Below are positions 8,601-15,554 of a DNA stretch of 38,876 nt, in pieces. Both the position numbers and the translations under genes were made by a program. Positions within the stretch are counted from its first letter, which is position 1; each line of letters begins with the position of its first letter. The notes under the pieces are model-generated. The model saw only the letters and a program-made list of their open reading frames with translations. It did not search any database and had not been told where the DNA came from. The stretch is from Myxococcales bacterium (lineage in GTDB: Bacteria > Myxococcota > Myxococcia > Myxococcales > Myxococcaceae). The stretch spans positions 1 through 38,876 of the forward strand of contig PMBV01000230.1 in assembly GCA_003153055.1 (NCBI GenBank), in the 5' to 3' direction.

Positions 8601-8682
8601 CTAGGTATTTGGTGTGAAACGCGCTCGGTCGCCGGAGCGCCGATCCGCTTCTCCGGGTCGGCGTTTCACACCAGTCACCTAG
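8601..8682. repeat. Palindromic repeat between channel and ExbD genes; same family as 38853-38876
   Basis: The left arm CTAGGTATTTGGTGTGAAAC and the right arm GTTTCACACCAGTCACCTAG are inverted copies (19 of 22 positions including the next GC pair). They flank a GC-rich centre that is itself loosely self-complementary. The right arm contains the stop codon of the minus-strand channel gene. The 24 bases at 8659-8682, read on the minus strand, are identical to the last 24 bases of the window (38853-38876), also just after a stop codon. This is therefore an interspersed element, not a chance hairpin. Because it sits inside an operon it may attenuate transcription or fix the 3' end of the channel mRNA. 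Confidence 0.85.
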
Positions 8683-9410
8683 TCGTCCGCTTGGGCAGGC
8701 ACGGTCAGGTTCTTGAACTTGTCCTTGTTCTGGACGATCAAGTTCAGCACCGCCACCGACGTCTCGTTGATGTCGTTGATGAGCGCCTGAGTGCGGCCGT
8801 TGAGCACCGAGAACATCACCAGAATCGGAATGGCCGCCAGGAGCCCGAACCGGGTGCAGTTCATCGCTTCACCGATGGAGCCGGCGAGGATGGTGGCGCG
8901 GTCGGCCGGCGAGGCATGGGCCACCGCCTTGAACGAGCCGATGAGGCCGTTCACCGTGCCGTACAACCCGGTCAACATGGCCGCGTTGCCCAGCATCGCC
9001 AGGTAGCCGGTGCGCGCCTCGAGCTTGGGGTTCTCACGCAGCGACGCCTCGTCGAGGGCCGCCTGCACTTCTTCCTCGCCCTTCGGCACGTTCATCAGCC
9101 CTGACTTGATGACGTTGGTGAGCGGCGTCACCTTCTGGCCGGCGACATAGTTGATCGCCTTGTCGAGGTCGCCTGCGTAGATGTGCTTCTTCAGGCCGCG
9201 GAGGAAGCCGTCTTTGTTCATCGACGCGGTGAAGAAGAGGACGATCGCCCGCTCGATGATCATCGCGACACCCACCACCAGGATGATGGCGATGGGCCAC
9301 ATTGGCCAACCACCTTCAGTCCATGCCACGGCGATATTTTCGAAGACGCTCCCGCCTTCCGCGGCGTCCGCTGTCTCTGCTGCGAGAATGCCCAGCTGTC
9401 CAAGCATCAT
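8679..9410 (-). CDS. MotA/TolQ/ExbB proton channel family protein (AglR-like)
   Basis: A 243-residue channel subunit of an ExbB/TolQ-type proton-driven motor. An N-terminal periplasmic stretch is followed by a first membrane helix (WPMWPIAIILVVGVAMIIER, ~34-53). A long cytoplasmic loop comes next, including KLEARTGYLAMLGNAAMLTG, then the paired C-terminal helices (LTGLYGTVNGLIGSFKAVA and GEAMNCTRFGLLAAIPILVM). These match the family's pore-lining helices with conserved small and Thr residues. GGAGG lies 10 bases before the first of two adjacent ATG codons. It is the first gene of the channel-ExbD-ExbD unit; its stop codon lies within a palindromic repeat. In Myxococcus such a set (AglRQS) drives gliding; here that role is inferred from gene order and subunit sizes. 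Confidence 0.92.
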   Translation of the reverse strand: MMLGQLGILAAETADAAEGGSVFENIAVAWTEGGWPMWPIAIILVVGVAMIIERAIVLFFTASMNKDGFLRGLKKHIYAGDLDKAINYVAGQKVTPLTNVIKSGLMNVPKGEEEVQAALDEASLRENPKLEARTGYLAMLGNAAMLTGLYGTVNGLIGSFKAVAHASPADRATILAGSIGEAMNCTRFGLLAAIPILVMFSVLNGRTQALINDINETSVAVLNLIVQNKDKFKNLTVPAQADD

Positions 9411-9613
9411 TGGTGTGTTGCCTCCAGGGACAGGACCCCGTGTGTCAGGCTCGGCTCCCCGAGCTCACGTGAATGCTTCCCGAGCCGGTGCCGGAAAGTC
9501 GAGGGACTGTAGGCCTCGAAAAAAACTGGTGTCAAGGCGCAGGGTTGGCGCCAATGTGGGCGCTTCACCCCAATTATTCCTTCTGCTCCCGGCGTGGTAC
9601 GTGAGTCAGAGCG

Positions 9614-10381
9614 ATGAGTCGAATGCGAATCGGTGAGCTCCTGCTCGAACGCGGGGCGATCAGCCGCGACCAGCTCGAGCAGGCCCTCGTGGCACAGCAG
9701 CAGTCCCGGCAGCGCCTGGGCACCACCCTGGTCGAGATGGGCGCCATCAGCGAGGTGCTCCTCGCTCAGGTCCTCGCCCAGTCGCTCGGCCTCCCCACCG
9801 TCGACTTGAACCAGCTCCCCGTCGATTGGTCGGCCGTGCATTTGTTGCGCACCTCGTTCTGCGAGCGGCACGACCTCTTCCCCTTCGCCATCGACGGCAA
9901 GGGCACGGCCCATAAACAAGTGTTGGTGGCGATGAGCGACCCCTTCAATCAAGGAGCGCTCGAGGAGATCGAATTCACCACTGGCCTCAAGGTCGCGCCC
10001 TTCGTCTCCACCCTCTCGCACATCCGCGCCGCCATTCGTCGGTACTACCACAAGGTGCCTGACCCGCGAGTCGAGGTCTCCCCGGACCGCCCCGGCTCGG
10101 TGCGGCTCGCTCCCGAAGAAGAGCCGCCCATGGTGCTGGGCACCGAGCTGTCGTCTCGACCGACACCGCTCCCCTCGGAGCCCACCGAGCCGCGACGAGC
10201 CAAGCGGCCCAAGGGCACGGTGGCCGATGACCTCGACTTCCTCTTTGGTCGCGGCGACGAGACGTCGGAGGAAAAGCTCGAGCACAAGTTCTGGGCCCTC
10301 ATGCGAGTCCTTTCCAAGAAGGGGCTCCTCACCCGCGAGGAGTTCCTCAAGGAATTGGAAGACGACGACGGGAGTGCCTGA
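9614..10381 (+). CDS. MshEN (GspE N-terminal) domain protein, likely c-di-GMP binding
   Basis: A 255-residue protein whose N-terminus carries the two-part MshEN motif in its published form. Residues 5-28 fit RxGxxLxxxGxxxxxxLxxxLxxQ. After a spacer of exactly five residues (QQSRQ), a second copy starts at residue 34 (RLGTTLVEMG...). The second copy differs only in having Ser where the last Gln is expected, with Gln one residue earlier. MshEN domains bind cyclic di-GMP. Residues ~50-150 continue the GspE-N fold (LGLPTVDL, VLVAMSDPFN). The ~80-residue linker is Pro/Arg-rich, and a helical C-terminal tail follows (~205-255). There is no ATPase domain, so this is a free-standing sensor or adaptor rather than a secretion motor. 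It is divergent from the ExbB-type operon with about 200 bases between starts. The nearest ribosome site is weak; a second ATG lies at codon 4. Confidence 0.88.
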   Translation: MSRMRIGELLLERGAISRDQLEQALVAQQQSRQRLGTTLVEMGAISEVLLAQVLAQSLGLPTVDLNQLPVDWSAVHLLRTSFCERHDLFPFAIDGKGTAHKQVLVAMSDPFNQGALEEIEFTTGLKVAPFVSTLSHIRAAIRRYYHKVPDPRVEVSPDRPGSVRLAPEEEPPMVLGTELSSRPTPLPSEPTEPRRAKRPKGTVADDLDFLFGRGDETSEEKLEHKFWALMRVLSKKGLLTREEFLKELEDDDGSA

Positions 10382-10385
10382 CGTC

Positions 10386-10422
10386 GAGCGCCGCAGCAGG
10401 TTGGGCAACCTGTTCGGCGCTC
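10386..10422. terminator. Bidirectional terminator hairpin
   Basis: GAGCGCCG...AGCAGGTT, then GGGC, then AACCTGTTCGGCGCTC, gives a stem of about 16 pairs with one bulge and one mismatch. It occupies the space between the stop codons of the convergent MshEN and HDOD genes and just touches the HDOD stop. Its shape and position strongly suggest a shared terminator, although no T-tract follows. Confidence 0.65.
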
Positions 10423-11591
10423 TACGCAGCCTCCTGACCCTTGAGCCTGGCGACCAGCTCGCGCCAGCGCTGCGCCTCGTCGGGGGCCAACCCGTAGGGA
10501 ACGAGCTCGGTCGCCCAGGCCTGGTTCGCCCGCTCGCAGTGCCCTACCACCACCCAGAGGTGCAGCGGCCCCGGCTCGAGCGTCACCTCGAGCAGCAGGC
10601 TCTCGGCGAGCGCCCGCGGTGCCAGCACCTCGAGCGCCCCTTCGCGCACTCGCAGCAAAGGCCATGGCCCCGCGCTCTCGCCGGTCACCTCGACCGTGAA
10701 GGGCCCGTCGGTCCTCACCGGACGTTTGAGCTCGGTGCCCACTGGCTCCTTGGCGCCTTCGAAGGCAGCCAGCGTGGGGGGAATGCGAGGAATGACGTTG
10801 GAGAGCGGCACCGCGAAGGCCGCGGGCACTCCGATGCGCTCGATGTCGAGCGGCCCCACGTCCACCTTCGCGTCGAGCAGTTGCACCACCGCGTCGGCGA
10901 ACACCACCCGACGGGTCAACGGCCCCAGTGTCCCCAGGGCGTCATGGTGGGTCGCGATGACCGCCCCGAAGATGCCCGGCAATTGCCAGTGCTGCGCCAG
11001 CACCTCGCCGAACGGCACGTGGAAGCGCTCCACCGCCAGCCGCGCCTCGGCCTCTGTATTGGCCTCTCCGCTCTCGACCCACAGCTCCTCGATGGCCTCG
11101 GCCACCATCAGCTTGCCGGCGTCGTGGAGCAGCCCCGAGACGAAGGACTCTCCCTCGTCGGCGCCCTCGAGGTGGGCCAGGGCCTCGGTGACCAGCGCGC
11201 TCGACAGCGCATGCCGCCACAGCCGCCGCCGCAGCGCGTGCAATGGCCCATTTGAGCGCACCAGGCCGCTGAGCGTCTGAGCCATCGCGAGGCGCATCAA
11301 CTCCTTGGGGCCGATGCGCTGCACCGCCACCGCCAGCGACGTCACCTCGACCCCACGCCGGTAGAAGGGCGAGTTGGCCAGGCGCAACAGGCTGGCGGTG
11401 AAGACCGCGTCGGTCCGCATCGCCCCCACCAGGTCATTGGTGGTGTGGGTGTCGCTCGAGAGCACCTGCTGCACTCTCATCGCCACCGCTGGGTAGGGAG
11501 GAACCCTCGGGGCTCCTCGTGACACCAGCGCCTCCAGGGCCTCTTGCACTCGTTGCTCCGCGCGTCCGGGGAGTTCCACTACAGGCACCAT
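10422..11591 (-). CDS. HDOD domain protein
   Basis: A 389-residue cytoplasmic protein. The HDOD domain (about residues 25-225) is recognisable from PYPAVAMRVQQVLSS, LRLANSPFY, AVQRIGPKELMRLAM and FVSGLLHDAGKLMVAEAI. The last keeps an HD pair, but the full metal set of true HD phosphohydrolases is not evident. HDOD proteins are typically signalling scaffolds or regulators linked to two-component and c-di-GMP systems. Residues ~240-389 are unassigned. The ATG at 11591 has GGAGG six bases upstream; in-frame ATGs at 11618 and 11636 lack this. It lies 72 bases downstream of a three-gene kinase operon on the same strand and is probably its fourth gene, which supports a role as output or adaptor for those kinases. 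Confidence 0.9.
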   Translation of the reverse strand: MVPVVELPGRAEQRVQEALEALVSRGAPRVPPYPAVAMRVQQVLSSDTHTTNDLVGAMRTDAVFTASLLRLANSPFYRRGVEVTSLAVAVQRIGPKELMRLAMAQTLSGLVRSNGPLHALRRRLWRHALSSALVTEALAHLEGADEGESFVSGLLHDAGKLMVAEAIEELWVESGEANTEAEARLAVERFHVPFGEVLAQHWQLPGIFGAVIATHHDALGTLGPLTRRVVFADAVVQLLDAKVDVGPLDIERIGVPAAFAVPLSNVIPRIPPTLAAFEGAKEPVGTELKRPVRTDGPFTVEVTGESAGPWPLLRVREGALEVLAPRALAESLLLEVTLEPGPLHLWVVVGHCERANQAWATELVPYGLAPDEAQRWRELVARLKGQEAA

Positions 11592-11663
11592 GTGCCCTCC
11601 ATTCAGGTTGCGATGCATAAGCAAGCGCGTCGCCATCGCGTGACCGCGCTTCGCCTCGGTCGC

Positions 11664-13601
11664 TCACGACCTCCGGGCTGACAGCATCGGGAGCCAGAGC
11701 GTGAAGGCCGTACCCCTGCCTACCTCGCTTTCCACCGTCACCTGGCCCCCGTGGTCTTCGACGATGCTCTGCACGATGGACAGACCCAGGCCGGTGCCTT
11801 TCCCGTCGGGCTTGGTGGTGAAGAAAGGCTCGAATACCCGCGCCGCCAACATGGGGTCCATGCCCGCCCCGCTGTCGCTCACCACCGCCACCGCCGTCTC
11901 GGCCTTGCGCGCGGTGCTGACCGTGATGGTGCCCCCGGCCGGGGTCGCGTGACAGGCGTTGGTGATGAGGTTGACGAAGACCTGCACCAGGTTCTGCCGC
12001 ACCGCCAGGAACCGAGGGAGCTCACCCAATTGAGTGTGGAGGGTCACTCCGTGCTTGCGGACCACGTGGTCGCAGAACCCGAGGGCGTGCTGAATGACGA
12101 CGTTGAGCTCGATCTCCTCGGGCTTCTCTTGGGCAGGGCGGGCGTAGCTGACCAGGTCGCGGGTGAACCGGAGCACCCGCTCGGAGTTCTCGACGATGCG
12201 GCGGAGCTTCTCGACGTCGCTGGGGTTCGACGATGGCGCCAGCATGGTGCGCTTGAGCAAAGCGTCGGCGTAGGTCGACACGGCCGTCATGGGGTTGTTG
12301 ATTTCATGCACCACCGAGGCGGCGAGCTGCCCCAGCGACGCGAGCTTCTCGGCCTGAATGATGCGGCGCTCGAGCTCCTTGGTGCGGGTCAGGTCGTGGC
12401 CGATGAAGATGACGCCCTCCACCTCACCCGACTGATTCAGCGCGGCCGAGGTGGCGAAGGCGACGCGCACCTCTTTGCCCTCGGAGGTCGAGAGGAGGAG
12501 CTCCTGACCGGCGAGGGCCTCGCCCCTCAGCGCGGCGTCGAGAATCTTGAGCAGCTTCAGTCGCTCGCCCTCGGGCACCAGCTGGGCCACGTCGTGCCCC
12601 AGCACCTCGCCCTTCGCCAGGCCGGTCAAGCGCACCAGCGCTCCGTTGAACACCGCCACCCGGCCTTCACGGTTGGCCACCAAGATGAGGGCGTTGGCGT
12701 TCTCGAGCAGCTCCTCCAGGTACTTGCGCATGAACGTCAGCTCGTCGATGAGCTTGGCGTTGCGCACCGCCACGGCCACCTGGTTGGCCAGCTGTATGAG
12801 GATGCGCTCGTCGGACAACAGGTCGGCGGTGAGCCCCGGTGGGTACTCGAGGTTGAGGGCGCCGAACAGCTGCCCCGAGGCCACCAGGGGCACGGCCAGG
12901 GCGCGGACGCTCCCCTCGAAGAGCGGAGGCAGCTCGCCGCTCGTCACCACCACTTTCTCGGGCATCGGGGTGGCCAGCTCGAGGTGCGTCTTCTCGACCA
13001 TCGAGCGGCGGAGGTAGAACGCCTCGCGGCGGACCTCTTTGAGCGGACCCTCGGCGTACAGAGACGTGAGCGCGCTGGTGCGGGGGTCGAGAATGCGCAC
13101 CGCGAAGGAGCGGCCGGCGAACAGGCCCTTCACGCCTCGAGCCACGGTGGCGACGAGCTCTTCTTCGTTGGTGGCGCAGGCGACGTCACGCCCGAAGGCC
13201 AACAGCTGCGATTCGATGCGGGCTTGTTCGATGAGGGCGCGGCCAGCGGCGGCCAGCGAGTCGAGCATGGGAGACAGTCGTCGGGCCACCACCGCCACCG
13301 TCTGCCCGCGCCGGGTCACGGTCAGCTTCACCTGCTGGCCAGCGCGGCACAGCACCTCGACCTCGATGGAGCTGGAGTCCGCGGGCACCACCACCGGCGT
13401 GCCCTCGACGATGTCGCCCAGGCGTTTGCCTTCGAGTGGGCGCGCACCGCACAGCACCTCGAAGGGGCCGTTGGCCTTCAGCACCGTCAGGCCCAGGTCG
13501 CACAGGGCCGCGGGTGAGTCGAACATCTCGAAGAAGGCCTCGAACGCGTCGCCCGCCGGGCCTTGGTCCGAGAAGGGCCGAGCCAGCGACTCACTCTTCA
13601 T
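11664..13601 (-). CDS. Sensor histidine kinase (PAS-GAF-PAS-HisKA-HATPase)
   Basis: A 645-residue soluble histidine kinase with no obvious membrane helix. Order: an N-terminal PAS-like region (~15-110), GAF (~120-285, with RSFAVRILDPR and LAVPLVASGQLFGALNLEYP), and PAS (~295-415, NALILVANREGRVAVFNGAL). HisKA follows with the phospho-acceptor H432 in VVHEINNPMTAVSTY, then HATPase_c with N box VFVNLITNACHATP, G1 DSGAGMD, F box FEPFFTTKPDGKGTG and G2 GLGLSIV. All ATP-binding boxes are present, so it should be active. The ATG at 13601 overlaps the end of the preceding kinase-like gene by 11 bases. That upstream gene has no ATPase domain, so this protein may supply the kinase activity for both. 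No receiver domain is attached. Confidence 0.93.
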   Translation of the reverse strand: MKSESLARPFSDQGPAGDAFEAFFEMFDSPAALCDLGLTVLKANGPFEVLCGARPLEGKRLGDIVEGTPVVVPADSSSIEVEVLCRAGQQVKLTVTRRGQTVAVVARRLSPMLDSLAAAGRALIEQARIESQLLAFGRDVACATNEEELVATVARGVKGLFAGRSFAVRILDPRTSALTSLYAEGPLKEVRREAFYLRRSMVEKTHLELATPMPEKVVVTSGELPPLFEGSVRALAVPLVASGQLFGALNLEYPPGLTADLLSDERILIQLANQVAVAVRNAKLIDELTFMRKYLEELLENANALILVANREGRVAVFNGALVRLTGLAKGEVLGHDVAQLVPEGERLKLLKILDAALRGEALAGQELLLSTSEGKEVRVAFATSAALNQSGEVEGVIFIGHDLTRTKELERRIIQAEKLASLGQLAASVVHEINNPMTAVSTYADALLKRTMLAPSSNPSDVEKLRRIVENSERVLRFTRDLVSYARPAQEKPEEIELNVVIQHALGFCDHVVRKHGVTLHTQLGELPRFLAVRQNLVQVFVNLITNACHATPAGGTITVSTARKAETAVAVVSDSGAGMDPMLAARVFEPFFTTKPDGKGTGLGLSIVQSIVEDHGGQVTVESEVGRGTAFTLWLPMLSARRS

Positions 13602-15543
13602 GCGAGGCGGCCTTGTCGAGGTCGAGGATGGTGACGTCGTGGACGTACGGCTTGGTCTCGTAGCGGGTGATCTTCCCAATCTTTCGGACGATCTCCGCCA
13701 TCCGCTCGGCCTCCCGGTGGATGATTTCTACCCACCGCACTGGGTCGCCTTCTTTGAGCCGCCGCTTGAGCAGCTCGGTGTAGCCCATCACCGAGGTGAG
13801 GGGCTGGTTGAGCTCGTGCGCGGTGGTGCCGGCCAAGGCGCCGATGAGGGCCGCCTTCTCGCTCTCGAGCAGCCGGGCCTCGGCGTCGGTCAGCCGTCGC
13901 TCGAGGTTCAACCGGTCTCTCAAATCGGTGAACAGCCCGACGGTGGCGGTCTCACGCAGCCCCTCGTAGAGAATGGTGGCCGACAGGTTGACGGGAATGC
14001 GCTCGCCCGAGCGGGACACCACGTCGACCCGGGTCGATGACAGGCGGCCCTTGCCCCCGTACTCGAGGGAGCGCAGCTTGCGCATGACCTCTCGCGCCCC
14101 TCCGTCGGGGTACAGCCGGGTCACGTTGACCTTCCCCACCACCTCTTCGGAGGACCAGCCGCAGGCGGCCTCGGCAGCCTGGTTGAAGAGGATGATGTTC
14201 CCCTGCATGTCGGCGGCCACGATGGCGTCGATGGAGCTGTCGATGAGCCGCTCGAGGAACTCGGTCGTCTGGCGCAGCTCGTCGGCCATCAGGCGCTGGC
14301 GGGTGACGTCGCGCATGGTGATGATGGCGACGCCGTCGCCAGCGTCACCGGCCAAGGGCGCGGCCGAGACCGCCAGCGTCAGCCGGCGCCCGGTGGTGGT
14401 GCACGCGGCCACGTCGAGGTCGGTCTTCACCTCGCCCCTCGACACGGCGATCAGGGCGTCGAGCAGCACCCGCTCGTCGGTCGGGTTGGCGAGGGTATTG
14501 ACGTGGCGACCCTCCACCTGGCCCGGCTCGAGGTCGAGCAGGCTGAGGCCCGCGGGGTTGAGCGACAGCACGTGCGCCTTGGCGTCGAGGATCGCCACGC
14601 CGTCGGACAGGTGGTGGAAGTACGCGGCGTAGCGCTTGAGCTCGGCGGCCCGGAACTCGGCGGCGATGCGGGCGCTCTTCTCGGTGTCGCGCTGGCCCTC
14701 CACCTTCTCGAGCTGGAGCAGGTTGCGGAAGGCCACCGCGGTGGCGTGGGCGGCGGTGGTGAGGAGCTCGAGCTCGCGGGGGCTGAACGGCCCGCCGGTC
14801 GATCGCCGCAAGAGCAGCACGCCCTCGACCTTGCCCCGCACCACCAGCGGCAGGGCGGCCAAGCTCCGAATGCCCCGCGCGGCCACCGAGTCTTTCACGT
14901 CCTCGAGGAGCGGATCCGACGGGGCGTCTTCCACGATGACTGGCCCGCCGGTGCGGAGCACCTCGCGCACCTCGGGGTAGCGAGCGAGATCGAGGCGCCT
15001 ATCTCTGATGGCCGCGTCGTCGCTGGCGGCGATGATGGTGCCCTCTTGCCGCTCGCTGTCGAGCGACACCAGGGCGACGCGGTCGATCTGAATCTCCTCG
15101 GCGAGCCGCCGGGTCACCTCGTGGAGCAGTTGCTTGACGTCGGTGGCCTCGGCGTAGCGGGCGGTGAGCTCGAGCAGCACCTGGCTGTCGCGCTGGCGCT
15201 GCTGGGCCTCGTTGAGCATCACCAGTCGCGAGCGCAGCAGGCCCAGGCGGGCCACCAGCTCGACCTCGACCGCGGTGGGCGCCACCACCTCGAGCACCTG
15301 GGAGTCGACCGGAGTAGGCAACGGTGCGATGCCCAGCACGGCGCATCTCGGCGCGGTCTCCGACAGGGCGCGACGAGCGGCCTCGGCCGTGGGCGCCGAG
15401 AGGTCCACCACCGCGACGTCGAGGTCGCCGCTCAGGGTGTCGACCACGCCGACCCCGGCGGCGCCGAGCAGCGCGACCAGCCGAGGGCGTAGCGGCCCGT
15501 CGACAGGCAACACTGCCACGGGCCTAGGAGAGACGGGGAGCAC
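13591..15543 (-). CDS. Kinase-like sensor lacking a HATPase domain (degenerate receiver-GAF-PAS-PAS-HisKA)
   Basis: A 650-residue signalling protein. Residues ~8-105 look like a receiver fold with the expected Asp in DVAVVDLSAP but without the paired acidic residues of strand 1, so probably a pseudo-receiver. GAF follows at ~115-285 (ALPLVVRGKVEGVLLLRRS). PAS domains lie at ~305-425 (SDGVAILDAKAHVLSLNPAG) and ~430-555 (SIDAIVAADMQGNIILFNQA). The HisKA dimerisation helix carries H576 in TAHELNQPLTSVMGYTELL. The protein stops 74 residues later at KAASHEE: no N, G1, F or G2 box follows, and the next gene begins in another frame with a PAS domain, so this is not a simple frameshift split. It would need an ATPase partner in trans; the overlapping downstream kinase is the obvious candidate. 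Confidence 0.88.
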   Translation of the reverse strand: MLPVSPRPVAVLPVDGPLRPRLVALLGAAGVGVVDTLSGDLDVAVVDLSAPTAEAARRALSETAPRCAVLGIAPLPTPVDSQVLEVVAPTAVEVELVARLGLLRSRLVMLNEAQQRQRDSQVLLELTARYAEATDVKQLLHEVTRRLAEEIQIDRVALVSLDSERQEGTIIAASDDAAIRDRRLDLARYPEVREVLRTGGPVIVEDAPSDPLLEDVKDSVAARGIRSLAALPLVVRGKVEGVLLLRRSTGGPFSPRELELLTTAAHATAVAFRNLLQLEKVEGQRDTEKSARIAAEFRAAELKRYAAYFHHLSDGVAILDAKAHVLSLNPAGLSLLDLEPGQVEGRHVNTLANPTDERVLLDALIAVSRGEVKTDLDVAACTTTGRRLTLAVSAAPLAGDAGDGVAIITMRDVTRQRLMADELRQTTEFLERLIDSSIDAIVAADMQGNIILFNQAAEAACGWSSEEVVGKVNVTRLYPDGGAREVMRKLRSLEYGGKGRLSSTRVDVVSRSGERIPVNLSATILYEGLRETATVGLFTDLRDRLNLERRLTDAEARLLESEKAALIGALAGTTAHELNQPLTSVMGYTELLKRRLKEGDPVRWVEIIHREAERMAEIVRKIGKITRYETKPYVHDVTILDLDKAASHEE

Positions 15544-15554
15544 CTCGGGTCGTT

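Noticed and set aside
11751..13517. 588-codon plus-strand open frame opposite the histidine kinase
   Set aside because: Antisense shadow with Gly/Arg/His-rich low-complexity composition; the minus strand encodes clear kinase boxes.
14503..15492. 329-codon plus-strand frame opposite the ATPase-less sensor
   Set aside because: Same shadow effect; no family features.
13591..15543. Frameshift or sequencing error explaining the missing ATPase domain
   Set aside because: No ATPase boxes are found in any frame directly downstream; the next gene starts with its own PAS domain and its own ATPase much later.
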